DNA of 64,000 bases from an uncultured Bacteroidales bacterium (GCA_900320545.1 ONSU01000004.1:62001-126000), one strand, 5' to 3'; positions 1 through 8,821 are shown, counted from the stretch's first letter. Program-made: numbers and translations. The notes: a model not told the origin generated them from the letters alone.

Positions 1-179
1 CCCTTGGGACGACCGGTGATGGAGCAACGGTTGTGGAGGCGGACAGGGCTCGCATTCTTGGGGAGCTTGTCCAGAGCGGCATAGTCGCCGGCCTCTTTGA
101 GGGCCTGCCTTTTGGCTGCATACTTGGCAACCAGTTTCGCGCGCTTGACCTCGCGGGCTTTCATTGATTCTTTTGCCAT
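1..179 (-). CDS. rpsN: 30S ribosomal protein S14 (partial, C-terminus outside window)
   Basis: The reverse strand from ATG at 179 encodes [20 protein letters not shown] and continues to a segment ending [10 protein letters not shown] at the window edge. This is the N-terminal two thirds (about 59 residues) of the zinc-free, roughly 89-residue form of S14. S14 helps assemble the head of the small subunit. It follows rplE by 10 bp, in the standard spc-operon order. The end is cut by the window, not by a stop codon. Confidence 0.95.
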   Translation of the reverse strand, partial: MAKESMKAREVKRAKLVAKYAAKRQALKEAGDYAALDKLPKNASPVRLHNRCSITGRPK

Positions 180-189
180 CTTGTATCGA

Positions 190-789
190 TTAATTGTTAT
201 GTTTCTTGAACGGAAGACCGAACTCCTTCAGAAGGGCGTGGGCCTCTTCGTCGGTGCGGGCCGTAGTAACGAACGTAATCTCAAGACCGTGGATGCGCGG
301 GTTCTTGTCGATGTCGATCTCGGGGAAGATGATCTGCTCCTTGATACCGAGGGTGTAGTTGCCCTGGCCGTCCATCTTCTCGGAAATACCGTTGAAGTCG
401 CGGATACGCGGGAGGGCGACACGGATGAGCCTCTCGAGGAATTCGTACATCTTGACGTTGCGGAGGGTCACCTTGGCGCCGATGGCCATACCCTTACGGA
501 GCTTGAAGTTGGAGATATCCTTCCGGGAGGAAGTGATGACCGCCTTCTGACCGGCGATGACGGAGAGTTCCTCGGCGGCTTCCTCGACCATCTTGTGGTC
601 CTGGGTGGCGTCGCCGACACCTTCGTTGATGTTGATCTTGACGAGGCGGGGAACCTGCATCACGGTAGTATAGGAGAACTGCTTCATCAGAGCGGGAACG
701 ATCTCCTCGTTGTAGACCTTCTTGAGGGAAGGGACATATCCTGCGGGAAGCGCCTGGGCCTCTGCGGGTTTTGCGTTTTTCTTTGCCAT
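190..789 (-). CDS. rplE: 50S ribosomal protein L5
   Basis: This 199-residue protein contains the L5 signatures: [12 protein letters not shown] near residue 50, an [16 protein letters not shown] stretch near 85, and an ending with [18 protein letters not shown]5 binds 5S rRNA in the central protuberance of the large subunit. It is slightly longer than the usual 180 residues because of an N-terminal [12 protein letters not shown] extension. It sits 2 bp after rplX and 10 bp before rpsN, so it is almost certainly cotranscribed with both. Confidence 0.97.
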   Translation of the reverse strand: MAKKNAKPAEAQALPAGYVPSLKKVYNEEIVPALMKQFSYTTVMQVPRLVKININEGVGDATQDHKMVEEAAEELSVIAGQKAVITSSRKDISNFKLRKGMAIGAKVTLRNVKMYEFLERLIRVALPRIRDFNGISEKMDGQGNYTLGIKEQIIFPEIDIDKNPRIHGLEITFVTTARTDEEAHALLKEFGLPFKKHNN

Positions 790-791
790 AA

Positions 792-1106
792 TTACTTGAT
801 CTCCTCTCCGGATTTACGGGCGAAACGAATCTTCTTTCCATCCTCGATCCTGTGACCGACCTTGACCGGCTTGCCGGTGGAGTCCATCAGCTGGACATTG
901 GAAATGTGGATACCCGCCTCGCGTTTAACAATAGCGCCCTGGGGATGCTGGGAGTTGGGTTTGGTATGCTTGGACACCATATTGACACCCTCTACGATGA
1001 CGCGGTCTTTCTCACGGAGCACCTCGAGGACCTTACCGGTCTTGCCTTTGTCGTTGCCGGCGTTGACATACACGGTGTCGCCTTTCTTGATATTGAACTT
1101 TTTCAT
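792..1106 (-). CDS. rplX: 50S ribosomal protein L24
   Basis: The protein is 104 residues from the ATG at 1106. I chose this start over the upstream ATG at 1148 because it begins [20 protein letters not shown], the expected start of the KOW motif of L24, and the longer version would overlap rplN. L24 is an early-assembly protein of the large subunit that nucleates folding of 23S rRNA. It has the usual place between rplN and rplE. Confidence 0.97.
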   Translation of the reverse strand: MKKFNIKKGDTVYVNAGNDKGKTGKVLEVLREKDRVIVEGVNMVSKHTKPNSQHPQGAIVKREAGIHISNVQLMDSTGKPVKVGHRIEDGKKIRFARKSGEEIK

Positions 1107-1119
1107 AATCTCGTGCTTT

Positions 1120-1485
1120 TTAGAGGACCTCCGGTGCCAGTGAAACAATCTTCATATAGTTCTCACGCAGCTCACGGGCGACGGGACCGAAAATACGGGT
1201 TCCGCGAAGCTCGCCGGCATTGTTGAGGAGGACACAGGCGTTGTCATCGAAACGGATGTAGCTTCCGTCCGGCCTGCGGATTTCTTTCTTGGTGCGAACG
1301 ATCACGGCGCGGGATACCGTACCTTTCTTGGCATCACCGCCGGAAATGGCGCTCTTGACGGTCACGACGATCTTGTCGCCGACCGTGGCATAACGATGGT
1401 GGGTACCGCCCAGCACGCGGATGCAAAGGACCTCCTTCGCGCCGCTGTTGTCGGCCACCTGTAAACGTGTTTCCTGCTGTATCAT
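1120..1485 (-). CDS. rplN: 50S ribosomal protein L14
   Basis: The 121-residue product starts [19 protein letters not shown], the family hallmark, and ends [20 protein letters not shown]14 lies at the subunit interface and contacts 16S rRNA. Its length matches the family. It lies 4 bp downstream of rpsQ and 13 bp upstream of rplX in the normal order. Confidence 0.98.
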   Translation of the reverse strand: MIQQETRLQVADNSGAKEVLCIRVLGGTHHRYATVGDKIVVTVKSAISGGDAKKGTVSRAVIVRTKKEIRRPDGSYIRFDDNACVLLNNAGELRGTRIFGPVARELRENYMKIVSLAPEVL

Positions 1486-1489
1486 GGTA

Positions 1490-1744
1490 CTACTTGGCTT
1501 TTTCTACGATTTCTACTAATCTCCACCTCTTGGTCTTGCTCAGGGGACGGGTTTCCATAATGCGGACGGTATCGCCCTCTCCGCACTCGTTCTTGTCGTC
1601 CTGGGCGGTGAATTTGGTGGTCTTCTTGACGAACTTGCCGTACAGGGGGTGCTTCTCGCGGCTCTCGACGGCCACGACGATGGTCTTGTCGTTCTTGGCG
1701 CTGACCACGACACCTTGTCTTTCCTTACGAAGATTTCTTTCCAT
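1490..1744 (-). CDS. rpsQ: 30S ribosomal protein S17
   Basis: This 84-residue protein starts [20 protein letters not shown] and contains [20 protein letters not shown] and a [18 protein letters not shown] region, all typical of S17, an OB-fold 16S rRNA-binding protein of the small-subunit body. It is packed between rpmC (5 bp) and rplN (4 bp). Confidence 0.98.
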   Translation of the reverse strand: MERNLRKERQGVVVSAKNDKTIVVAVESREKHPLYGKFVKKTTKFTAQDDKNECGEGDTVRIMETRPLSKTKRWRLVEIVEKAK

Positions 1745-1749
1745 AATTA

Positions 1750-1944
1750 TTACTGCTGATTTTCTTTCTCCGCAAGAATCGTGATCATACGAGCGATATC
1801 CTGACGGGTCTTCTTGAACTTGGACGTATCCTCCAGCGGAGAGATAGCGTGGTTGAGCTTCATCGTATCGAGGTTGTGTTTCTCGACCTCAATGCGGTCG
1901 CGGAGATCCGCAATCGACATTTCGCGGGCTTCTGATACTTTCAT
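1750..1944 (-). CDS. rpmC: 50S ribosomal protein L29
   Basis: This 64-residue, alpha-helical protein starts [21 protein letters not shown]29 forms a helical hairpin beside the peptide exit tunnel. The length is typical. It lies 18 bp after rplP and 5 bp before rpsQ. Confidence 0.95.
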   Translation of the reverse strand: MKVSEAREMSIADLRDRIEVEKHNLDTMKLNHAISPLEDTSKFKKTRQDIARMITILAEKENQQ

Positions 1945-1962
1945 CTTGATTCCTCCACTGAT

Positions 1963-2385
1963 TTATTCTTCAACATAATCCCTGCGGACGACGAACTTGG
2001 TCGCGACGGGAAGTTTGTGGGATGCCAGGCGCATTGCCTCCTTGGCGATGGCGAGCGAAACGCCCTCGGCCTCGAAGAGGATACGACCGGGAGTGACGGG
2101 AGCGACGAATCCCTGGGGATCGCCCTTACCCTTACCCATACGGGTATCGAGCGGCTTCTTGGTGAACGGCTTCACAGGGAAGATCCTGATCCAGATCTGG
2201 CCTTCACGGTTCATACGGCGCGAAATAGCCTGACGGGCCGCCTCTATCTGCTGAGCAGTAAGCCAACAATTTTCAAGGGTCTTGAGTCCGAAAGAACCGA
2301 ATGCGAGCTGGTTGCCCCTGCCGGAGTTGCCCTTCATGCGGTTTTTCTGTTCCCTTCTGTACTTTGTTCTCTTAGGTTGTAACAT
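1963..2385 (-). CDS. rplP: 50S ribosomal protein L16, first gene of the detached second half of the S10-spc cluster
   Basis: The 140-residue protein starts [20 protein letters not shown] and contains [20 protein letters not shown], both diagnostic of L16, which binds near the A site and is needed for subunit maturation. In other bacteria rplP directly follows rpsC. Here rpsC ends at 49454, about 47 kb away, and a divergent DUF4294 gene takes its place upstream. The gene is intact and has its own promoter at 2473-2502, so the break has not damaged it. Confidence 0.98.
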   Translation of the reverse strand: MLQPKRTKYRREQKNRMKGNSGRGNQLAFGSFGLKTLENCWLTAQQIEAARQAISRRMNREGQIWIRIFPVKPFTKKPLDTRMGKGKGDPQGFVAPVTPGRILFEAEGVSLAIAKEAMRLASHKLPVATKFVVRRDYVEE

Positions 2386-2472
2386 TGCTGCAAACTTTAA
2401 AAATTTCCTAATTTGTCCCTAAATCATTGAGGCTCAACTGGTTGGGTATATTTAGCCCCAATTTTGGGATTG

Positions 2473-2502
2473 CAAAGTTAGTCAATTTTTCTGAAAAACA
2501 AA
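2473..2502 (-). promoter_or_regulatory. Bacteroidetes-type promoter for rplP and downstream ribosomal genes
   Basis: Read on the minus strand, TTTG (2502-2499) is followed after 18 bp by TAACTTTG (2480-2473), a full match to the Bacteroidetes -33/-7 consensus. The transcript would start about 80 bases upstream of the rplP ATG. The core TGCAAAGTTAG (plus strand) is identical to the core of the rplC promoter at 53377. Confidence 0.75.
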
Positions 2503-2612
2503 ACTTTTTTCAAATATTTTTCACAATTTTCGACCGCGAGTTTGAATACCTAACTTATTGAAGTTTCAACGAATTACGCAACAAAGCAAAATTTTTTTAC
2601 TCTGTTTTTCGA

Positions 2613-2658
2613 CCGGAGGCATTGCACCTCCGGGAAACCCGCCATTCCGGACGGCGGG
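2613..2658. repeat. Two adjacent small inverted repeats upstream of the DUF4294 gene
   Basis: CCGGAGG (2613-2619) pairs with CCTCCGG (2627-2633), and CCCGCC (2638-2643) pairs with GGCGGG (2653-2658). They lie in an otherwise AT-rich divergent spacer between rplP and the DUF4294 gene, just upstream of the latter's -7 box. They could be an operator or a degenerate repeat element. The rest of the 304-bp spacer holds only the two promoters. Confidence 0.4.
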
Positions 2659-2673
2659 GAAATTGAAAATTGC

Positions 2674-2681
2674 TATCTTTG
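2674..2681 (+). promoter_or_regulatory. -7 promoter element of the DUF4294 gene
   Basis: TATCTTTG fits the Bacteroidetes -7 consensus TAnnTTTG. It ends only 8 bp before the chosen ATG at 2690, so the 5' leader would be very short or absent. No convincing -33 TTTG is seen at the right spacing. Confidence 0.55.
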
Positions 2682-2689
2682 TAGACTGT

Positions 2690-3475
2690 ATGCCGAAGAA
2701 ACTCGCATATCTGCTGATCCTGCTGCTGGTGACGTCGGCGGCAGAGGCCTTCGCGCAGAACCACGTGGAGCGGGCGATGCAACGGGCCAGGCAGCAGCGG
2801 GAGGCGATGGCGAGCCGCCAGATCTTCAACGACAGGAGCGTCGCCCGGAGCGGCTATCTCGCCTATCGCGTGGAGAACGGCGACACCGTCTATTTCGACA
2901 CCATCGACCCGGTCTGGATATTCGCGCGCGGGAATAAAAAGAATAAGAACTGGAAGAAATACTACCGCCTCGTGTACAACTTCGCCAAGGTCTATCCCTT
3001 CGCCCGGGCCGCCGCGATCGTCGACCACCTCGCCGACAGCACCATCGCCGCCAACAAGATGACGCGGGGCCAGAAAGACAAATTCGTCGGCGCGGTCCAG
3101 AAACAGCTGTTCGCCGACTTCGAGAAAACCGCCCGCAACATGACCATCTCCCAGGGCGCCCTGATGCTCAAGCTCATCGACCGCGAGAGCGAAAAGACCG
3201 GCTACCAGATCATCAAGGACTACAAGAGCGGCATCGCCGCAGGATTCTGGCAGGGCATCGCCAGGATGTTCGACAACTCCCTCAAGACCGAATACGACGC
3301 CGAGGGGCAGGACAAAGACATCGAAGAACTGGTAGAAAGGTGGAACAACGGCACCTTCCCCGCCCTGTACTGGTCCATCTTCTTCGAGAATCCGCCCGAA
3401 GTCCCCATCCCCGAACACTACTTCGAGGGCGACCTCGGCGTGGAAGTCAAGATCAAAAACAGGAAAAAGAAATAG
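2690..3475 (+). CDS. DUF4294 family exported protein
   Basis: I start this 261-residue protein at ATG 2690. The upstream in-frame extension would run through the promoter and lacks a signal peptide, whereas MPKKLAYLLILLLVTSAAEAFAQ is a clear Sec signal peptide. After it come GDTVYFDTIDPVWIFA and a YYRLVYNFAKVYPFARAA block, which I recognise as the core of the Bacteroidetes DUF4294 family. The function is unknown, and the protein is presumably periplasmic. It converges with lpxH, with only 6 bp between the stop codons. It occupies the slot upstream of rplP where rpsC would be expected. Confidence 0.8.
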   Translation: MPKKLAYLLILLLVTSAAEAFAQNHVERAMQRARQQREAMASRQIFNDRSVARSGYLAYRVENGDTVYFDTIDPVWIFARGNKKNKNWKKYYRLVYNFAKVYPFARAAAIVDHLADSTIAANKMTRGQKDKFVGAVQKQLFADFEKTARNMTISQGALMLKLIDRESEKTGYQIIKDYKSGIAAGFWQGIARMFDNSLKTEYDAEGQDKDIEELVERWNNGTFPALYWSIFFENPPEVPIPEHYFEGDLGVEVKIKNRKKK

Positions 3476-3481
3476 TCCCCG

Positions 3482-4231
3482 CTATCTCAGCCAGGTGAAC
3501 GAGGACGTCTCGCCGTCGAGCCGGAGGGCGGAGGAGCCGTCCATCCAGTCTTTGAGGATCAGGAGGCGGGCGCCGGAGGGAAGTGGTGTGTCGACTTCGC
3601 AGTGATAGTGGCCGAAGATGAAGGCGTCGACCGGGCGGTCTTTTCCGCGCCCGGCCTGGAATGACTCGCAGAACTGCCAGAGCGGTTCGCTTTCGCCCTT
3701 GAAGACATACTCCTTACCGCGAGCGAGGCGGTTGTGGCGCGACCAGCCGTTGCCGAAGGCGAAGGCGATACGCGGATGCAGCGAGGAGAAGAGAACCTGC
3801 AGGAAACGACAGTGGAAGATCGCCCGGAGGATCTTGTATCCGTCCTTGACGGGGCCGAGACCGTCTCCGTGTCCGAGGCAGAGCGTCAGGGGGCCGACGG
3901 AGACCACACAGGGCTGCTTCAGCTTCGCCATTCCGAGCTCTTCGAAGTAACGATAGGTCCACACGTCGTGGTTTCCCTGGAAGAAATACACCTTGACGCC
4001 CGCGTCCATCAGGGCGGTCAGCGCAGAGAAAACCCGCACATAGCCCTTCGGCACGACATCCTTGTATTCATACCAGAAATCCCAGATGTCGCCGAGCAGG
4101 TACAGCGCCTCCGTCTCCTCCGCGGGGATACCCTTCAGGAATGACACGAAACGCGCCTCCCGGGCGGCGGGATCCTTCACGTCCAGCCCCAGGTGCACGT
4201 CGGCGGCGAAATATGTCAGATGGCGCGGCAT
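3482..4231 (-). CDS. lpxH: UDP-2,3-diacylglucosamine hydrolase-like metallophosphoesterase (lipid A pathway)
   Basis: From ATG 4231 the protein has 249 residues and shows the calcineurin-like metal-binding motifs in order: ADVHLG (D11, H13), LLGDIWDFW (D48), QGNHD (N87, H88), GHGD (H121) and, late in the protein, FGHYH. LpxH cleaves UDP-2,3-diacylglucosamine to lipid X at the inner membrane. The start was chosen because its ATG overlaps the uppP stop by one base (TGATG), implying coupled translation. A longer ORF to 4285 exists but lacks family similarity at its N-terminus. The assignment to LpxH rather than a related phosphoesterase is by motif pattern. Confidence 0.85.
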   Translation of the reverse strand: MPRHLTYFAADVHLGLDVKDPAAREARFVSFLKGIPAEETEALYLLGDIWDFWYEYKDVVPKGYVRVFSALTALMDAGVKVYFFQGNHDVWTYRYFEELGMAKLKQPCVVSVGPLTLCLGHGDGLGPVKDGYKILRAIFHCRFLQVLFSSLHPRIAFAFGNGWSRHNRLARGKEYVFKGESEPLWQFCESFQAGRGKDRPVDAFIFGHYHCEVDTPLPSGARLLILKDWMDGSSALRLDGETSSFTWLR

Positions 4232-5049
4232 CAGGCGAAGATGAACAGGAGAATGGAAACAAGGGCGCAGTAGGCCGCGAACCACATCAGCTTGGCCTTC
4301 CGCACGATGGCGATCATCACCTTGCAGGCGAACAGGCCGGAAGCGAAAGCGGCGAGCGCGCCGAGGACGAGCGCCAGGGCGCCGACGCCTTCACCGAAGG
4401 CCGCGTGGCCGGTGGCCATCTTCAGCAGATCGAGCGACTGCTCCCCGATGATCGGAACAAGGACCATCAGGAACGAGAACTGGGCCATATCGGGCCGCTT
4501 TGCCCCGCAGAGAAGGCCGGTCGCGATGGTGGAGCCGCTGCGGGACACGCCGGGAATCACCGAGAACGCCTGGGCGAGGCCGACGACGAACGCCTGCCAG
4601 TACGAGATCCCGTTCCTGGCGTCCTTCGCCGCAGGCACCCTGAACCACTTGCCCGCACCGTCCGACACCAGCAGCAGGGAGGCCGTGACGAGCAGGCCGA
4701 CGGCCACGTTGCGGAGCGTCCCGTCAAAGAGCGCGTCCACATAGTCCTTCAGGAGGAAGCCGACAAGGGCCACGGGAATCATCGAGACGAGGATCTTGCA
4801 GACATAGTCGGTCTCGTCGTTGTATCTGAATTTGAAAAAGCCCCTGAGCAGTTTCCAGATCACACCCCAGAACACCACGATGGTCGCCAGGACCGTCGCG
4901 AAATGCACCGCGACCGTGAAATCCAGGAACCCCTCGGCGTCGACGCCCAGCAGTTCCTTGAAAATCATCAGATGCCCGCTGGAAGAGACGGGAAGGAACT
5001 CGGTCAGCCCCTGGACGAGACCGAGCAGAAGAGACTGCCACCAGTTCAT
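4231..5049 (-). CDS. uppP: Undecaprenyl-diphosphatase UppP (BacA)
   Basis: This 272-residue polytopic membrane protein has the two signature motifs: QGLTEFLPVSSSGH at residues 13-26 and GVSRSGSTIATG in the middle. UppP dephosphorylates undecaprenyl pyrophosphate to recycle the lipid carrier for peptidoglycan and surface polysaccharides. It overlaps the DUF3098 gene upstream by 4 bp and lpxH downstream by 1 bp, so ftsX-DUF3098-uppP-lpxH is a cell-envelope operon. Confidence 0.97.
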   Translation of the reverse strand: MNWWQSLLLGLVQGLTEFLPVSSSGHLMIFKELLGVDAEGFLDFTVAVHFATVLATIVVFWGVIWKLLRGFFKFRYNDETDYVCKILVSMIPVALVGFLLKDYVDALFDGTLRNVAVGLLVTASLLLVSDGAGKWFRVPAAKDARNGISYWQAFVVGLAQAFSVIPGVSRSGSTIATGLLCGAKRPDMAQFSFLMVLVPIIGEQSLDLLKMATGHAAFGEGVGALALVLGALAAFASGLFACKVMIAIVRKAKLMWFAAYCALVSILLFIFA

Positions 5050-5294
5050 TGTCCGTCCTTTTTAGGGCGGGCGCCCATAATCGAGATGATGACGACCGCG
5101 ATCCCGCAGACGATCACGAGCGGAGCCGCCACCAGGCGCCTGAAATCAAACATCGCGTAATTGAACACGGCCGGATCGTCGCTGCCGCCGCCGGTCATCA
5201 GGATCAGCCCGGCCGCCATCACCAGGACGCCGGCGATCATCAGCCGGATGCCCTTGGCGGTCATCGCCATCTTGTCTTCCTTCTTGGTTTCCAT
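5046..5294 (-). CDS. DUF3098 family small membrane protein
   Basis: This 82-residue protein is taken from ATG 5294 (METKKEDKM), one base after the ftsX stop. A longer start at 5315 would overlap ftsX. Two hydrophobic segments (around residues 17-37 and 54-74) are separated by a short loop ending in FNYAMFDFRR, the arrangement of the Bacteroidetes DUF3098 family, which characteristically sits between ftsX and uppP. The function is unknown. It overlaps uppP by 4 bp. Confidence 0.8.
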   Translation of the reverse strand: METKKEDKMAMTAKGIRLMIAGVLVMAAGLILMTGGGSDDPAVFNYAMFDFRRLVAAPLVIVCGIAVVIISIMGARPKKDGQ

Positions 5295-5295
5295 A

Positions 5296-6180
5296 TTACG
5301 AATACAATTCTTCATTTGACATATCGATCATCTTGCCCGCCACGAGGAAAGCGCTGCCCACGCAGAGGAGGATGCCGGCGGCGAGGACAGTGAGGGCCAC
5401 GACCGCCAGGATTTCCCGGGAGAAGATCTCCAGGACGGGGGCGAACTCCCGGTCGAAGAGATACAGGCCGGCGGCGAGGACCGCCAGGGCGATGAGCGCC
5501 GCCACAGTGCCCTGCAGGGCCGCCCGGCCCATGAAAGGCCGGCGGATGAATCCCCGCGTAGCCCCGACGAGCCGCATCGTATGCACCGAGAAACGCTTGG
5601 AGAACATGCTCAGCCGGACCGTATTGCCGATGAGCACCACGGAGATGAAGATCAGCAGGCCGATCAGAATGGCCGAGACAAGGGTGATCCGGCCGAGATT
5701 CTCGTTCAGACTGTCCACGAGCGACTCCTGATAGACCACTTCGTCCACCAGCGGAGAGGCCTTCAGGACCTCGCCCACCCGCTTCAGGCTGTCGGGCGAC
5801 ACATATTCCGCATGGAGGCATACGTCGAGGGAGACCGGCACGGGCGCGACGGCGAAGGCGTCCATAAAGTCCTCGCCGAGGAGTTCCTGCATCTCCCGGA
5901 TGCCCTGCTCGCGGGAGATGTACTCCGTCGTACGGACGTAAGGGAGGGAATCCAGCACCGCCTGATAGCCCTTCGCCGCCTCTTCGGAGACGTTTTCCTT
6001 CAGGATGACGGACACTTGCATCCGCTCCTTGAACCAGTCTCCGACGGACTTGGCGTTCAGAAGGACGAGCATCGCCGCGCCCAGCAGCACAAGCACCAGC
6101 GAGATGCTGATGACGGTCGAAACCCGGGAGCCCCACAGGCGCCTCCGGAGGGTTTTGTTCTCTTTTTTTCGCGTTGCCAT
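5296..6180 (-). CDS. ftsX: FtsX-like cell-division permease
   Basis: From ATG 6180 (MATRKKENKTLRRR) the protein has 294 residues: a short basic cytoplasmic start, TM1 at about 20-42, a periplasmic domain of about 125 residues with GIREMQELLGEDF, then three C-terminal TM segments, the second preceded by GATRGFIRRPF. This is the FtsX layout. FtsX pairs with the ATPase FtsE to activate peptidoglycan hydrolases at the septum. ftsE is not in the window. The upstream ATG at 6270 was rejected because it would read through the divergent promoters. Confidence 0.9.
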   Translation of the reverse strand: MATRKKENKTLRRRLWGSRVSTVISISLVLVLLGAAMLVLLNAKSVGDWFKERMQVSVILKENVSEEAAKGYQAVLDSLPYVRTTEYISREQGIREMQELLGEDFMDAFAVAPVPVSLDVCLHAEYVSPDSLKRVGEVLKASPLVDEVVYQESLVDSLNENLGRITLVSAILIGLLIFISVVLIGNTVRLSMFSKRFSVHTMRLVGATRGFIRRPFMGRAALQGTVAALIALAVLAAGLYLFDREFAPVLEIFSREILAVVALTVLAAGILLCVGSAFLVAGKMIDMSNEELYS

Positions 6181-6195
6181 ACTCCAAAAATCCTT

Positions 6196-6233
6196 CAAAG
6201 GTAGTAATTTTTGCATTTTTATCGTTATCTTTG
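6196..6233. promoter_or_regulatory. Divergent -7 elements for ftsX operon (minus) and GT5-domain gene (plus)
   Basis: On the minus strand TACCTTTG (6203-6196) lies 16 bp before the ftsX ATG. On the plus strand TATCTTTG (6226-6233) lies 19 bp before the GT5 gene ATG. Both match TAnnTTTG. Neither has a clean TTTG at -33. They sit in the 72-bp divergent spacer. Confidence 0.5.
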
Positions 6234-6252
6234 TAGAATAAAATGAATTATT

Positions 6253-7071
6253 ATGGATAATTCCGCGCAAAAAGTCCTATTCGTCAATTCGGAGATCTTC
6301 CCGTATCTCCCGGAAAACCATATTTCCCGGATCGGCCGCTATCTTCCGCAGGGCATCCAGGAAAAGAAGAAAGAGATCCGCGCCTTTATGCCGCGCTACG
6401 GATGCATCGGCGACAGGACCCACCAGCTTCACGAAGTCATCCGCCTTTCCGGAATGAATATCATCATCGATGACGTCGACCGCCCGCTGGTCATCAAGGT
6501 CGGCTCCATCGCCGCCGCCAGGATCCAGGTCTACTTCATCGACAACGAGGATTATTTCCGTCGCAAGCACGTCTACTTCGACGGCAAGGGCAAATTCTTC
6601 AAGGACAACGGCGAGAGGGCCGTCTTCTTCGCCCGCGGGGTGATGGAGACCGTCAAGAAACTCCGCTGGGCGCCGGACATCATCCACTGCCACGGCTGGA
6701 TTTCTCACCTCCTTCCGCTCTATCTGAAGAAGGCCTACAAGGACGACCCCATCTTCTCGCAGAGCAAGATCGTCCTGTCGCTCTACGGCGACACACCGAC
6801 GGAGAAGTTCAGCAAGACCTTCCACCAGACGGCCCTTTTCGGCGCCATCAAGCCCAAGGACACCCTCCTCGGCCCCGATGCGAGCGGCCTTGACCTCGCC
6901 CGCGTCGCCGTCCGCTATTCCGACGGCGTCATCCTCGGCTCCGAAGACGTCCACCCCGACCTCGCCCGCTTCGCCGGCAGGATGGACATCCCGATTCTCA
7001 ACTACGACGCCGCATCCTTCGAGGACGGCAGTTACATTGACGCGTACAACGCATTTTACGATAAACTGTAA
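6253..7071 (+). CDS. Stand-alone glycogen/starch synthase N-terminal (GT5) domain protein
   Basis: This 272-residue protein resembles the N-terminal half of glycogen synthase: KVLFVNSEIFPYLPENHISR at the start, IRAFMPRYGCIGDR, an FDGKGKFFKDNGERAVFFARG stretch and PDIIHCHGWISHLLPLYLK. It lacks the C-terminal GT1 domain that completes a glycogen synthase. Such single-domain proteins are common in Bacteroidales, so the short length is probably native and not a truncation. Catalysis is doubtful without a partner. Its TAA overlaps the ATG of the DUF4270 gene (TAATG), indicating translational coupling. Confidence 0.75.
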   Translation: MDNSAQKVLFVNSEIFPYLPENHISRIGRYLPQGIQEKKKEIRAFMPRYGCIGDRTHQLHEVIRLSGMNIIIDDVDRPLVIKVGSIAAARIQVYFIDNEDYFRRKHVYFDGKGKFFKDNGERAVFFARGVMETVKKLRWAPDIIHCHGWISHLLPLYLKKAYKDDPIFSQSKIVLSLYGDTPTEKFSKTFHQTALFGAIKPKDTLLGPDASGLDLARVAVRYSDGVILGSEDVHPDLARFAGRMDIPILNYDAASFEDGSYIDAYNAFYDKL

Positions 7072-8801
7072 TGAACTTGAAACAATTCACGGCGGCACTC
7101 CTTGCCGTGGCGCTGGCGGTTCCCTCCTGTGTCAACGTCAACGAGGAACTCGGCAGCGACAACCTCGATAAAGAGTATCTGATCGATATCTACTCCGTCG
7201 ACATTCCCCTGACGGAAACCCGCCTCCAGATGGCCGACAGCATCTCGGGATACTCCACTTCCCGCCTGACGGTCGGCGCCGTCCGCGACGACGTCTTCGG
7301 CGAGACCGTCCGGGGCTCGGCCTTCACGCTGGTTCCCGCCCTCGACACCATCGACTTCGGCAAAGACCCCGTCGTCAGGCGCTTCCACATCGCATTCGCG
7401 CAGGATACCATCTCCGCGCCGACCGAAAGCGACCGCTACATCCTCCAGAACGTGGACGTCTACGCGCTCACCAAGCCGATGAACCCCGCCAAGAGCGGCA
7501 CCAACGACCCCCTTTCCTTTGACGAGAGCAAGCGGATTTCCAGCGGCATACCCGTCTACGCGGGGAGCGACTCGCTCAGTTTCGACTTTACCAAAGAATT
7601 CGCGATGAGCTACATCGAGGGCATCCGCAGGGTGGCCCGCGACGGCAAGATCCTCATCACGCGGGAAGGCGCGCAGCCCGGCGACACCGTTTCGATGGAA
7701 GACTACACGGCCGAGCTGCCGGGCGTCTATGTCCGCATCAAGCCGGGCGCGGGCAACGGCGGCCGCATCAATATGTTCAAGCTCTCCAGCATGACCCTGG
7801 TCACGGATCAGAGCAGGACCTATTATGACCGCAACAATAACATCGCCGTTCTCCGCATCAATTCGGAATACGACGGCGTCCGCAAGGATACGGCCTTCCT
7901 CTTCTACCCCGGCCAGTCCGCGTTCGTCGACGAGGTCGAGGCGGTCGTCAACAGCACGAAATTCACCCAGTACGCCTTCAACTACACAGGCCAGTCCACC
8001 AGGGACCGCGAGGGCGTGGCGACGGGCGATCTGCTGGTCGAAGGCGGAGGCGGGCTCAAACCCGTCATCCAGGCCTCCGAGCTGCGGGAAAAGGTCCTTC
8101 AGGACATCCTGACCCGCGACGGCAATCCCGACAAGGCCATCATCAACCTCGCCACCATCTACCTTCCCTTCGAGGAGCCGGCCGATTACCGGGATCTCGA
8201 CCTCTATCCCACGACGCTGAGTCCGACCTGCCAGACCCTGACAAAGTCCGAGGACGGCACCGTCAGGAGCACGTTCAACGGCCTCCCGGATGCGGCGGCC
8301 GACGTGGAGAACCAGGGCGGCATCAACCGTTCCCTCCTCCAGTATCAGCCCGACATCACCTGGCACCTGTCTAAGATTCTCCAGCTGGACGAATCCGAAC
8401 TCGCGGCGGATCCCGACCTCATCCACAACTACGACATCTGGCTCTTCACGATCCACGACGAAATCGTCGAATCCTCCGCCACCTCCTCCTACGACCAGGA
8501 CTATCTCCAGCAGATGCTGCTCTACCAGTACCTCAACAACATCTACGGCGGATACGGAGGGTATGGCGGATATGGTTACGGCGGCTACGGATACGGCGGA
8601 TATGGCTACGGATACGACAGTTACGGGTACTCGAACTATATGAACATGTACCTGCTGTCTTCAATGTTCGCGTCCTCGGGCACCACCTCCACCACGACCC
8701 AGACCCTCGACAAAGACCGCTATTACAAGGGCATCCTCAACGGGCCCGCCGCGGCGCGCCACCCGCACCTGAAAGTGACGTATTCGCTGCCGAAGGAATA
8801 A
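7071..8801 (+). CDS. DUF4270 family lipoprotein with Gly/Tyr-rich insertion
   Basis: This 576-residue lipoprotein has a signal peptide ending in AVPSC (Cys about residue 21). The body matches the Bacteroidetes DUF4270 family by its position after a GT5-domain gene and its overall layout, with YPGQSAFVDEVEAVVN in mid protein and a terminal HLKVTYSLPKE. Near residue 490 is a run of about 30 residues made almost only of Gly and Tyr, in GGYG units. The function is unknown, probably at the outer membrane. It starts overlapping the GT5 gene and ends before a terminator. Confidence 0.72.
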   Translation: MNLKQFTAALLAVALAVPSCVNVNEELGSDNLDKEYLIDIYSVDIPLTETRLQMADSISGYSTSRLTVGAVRDDVFGETVRGSAFTLVPALDTIDFGKDPVVRRFHIAFAQDTISAPTESDRYILQNVDVYALTKPMNPAKSGTNDPLSFDESKRISSGIPVYAGSDSLSFDFTKEFAMSYIEGIRRVARDGKILITREGAQPGDTVSMEDYTAELPGVYVRIKPGAGNGGRINMFKLSSMTLVTDQSRTYYDRNNNIAVLRINSEYDGVRKDTAFLFYPGQSAFVDEVEAVVNSTKFTQYAFNYTGQSTRDREGVATGDLLVEGGGGLKPVIQASELREKVLQDILTRDGNPDKAIINLATIYLPFEEPADYRDLDLYPTTLSPTCQTLTKSEDGTVRSTFNGLPDAAADVENQGGINRSLLQYQPDITWHLSKILQLDESELAADPDLIHNYDIWLFTIHDEIVESSATSSYDQDYLQQMLLYQYLNNIYGGYGGYGGYGYGGYGYGGYGYGYDSYGYSNYMNMYLLSSMFASSGTTSTTTQTLDKDRYYKGILNGPAAARHPHLKVTYSLPKE

Positions 8802-8821
8802 CGACGGCGCGACAGCGTGAC

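Noticed and set aside
7056-8456. A 466-codon minus-strand frame opposite the DUF4270 gene
   Set aside because: It overlaps a lipoprotein gene with promoter and coupling support, and its composition is Asp/Glu/Val-rich as typical of mirror frames.
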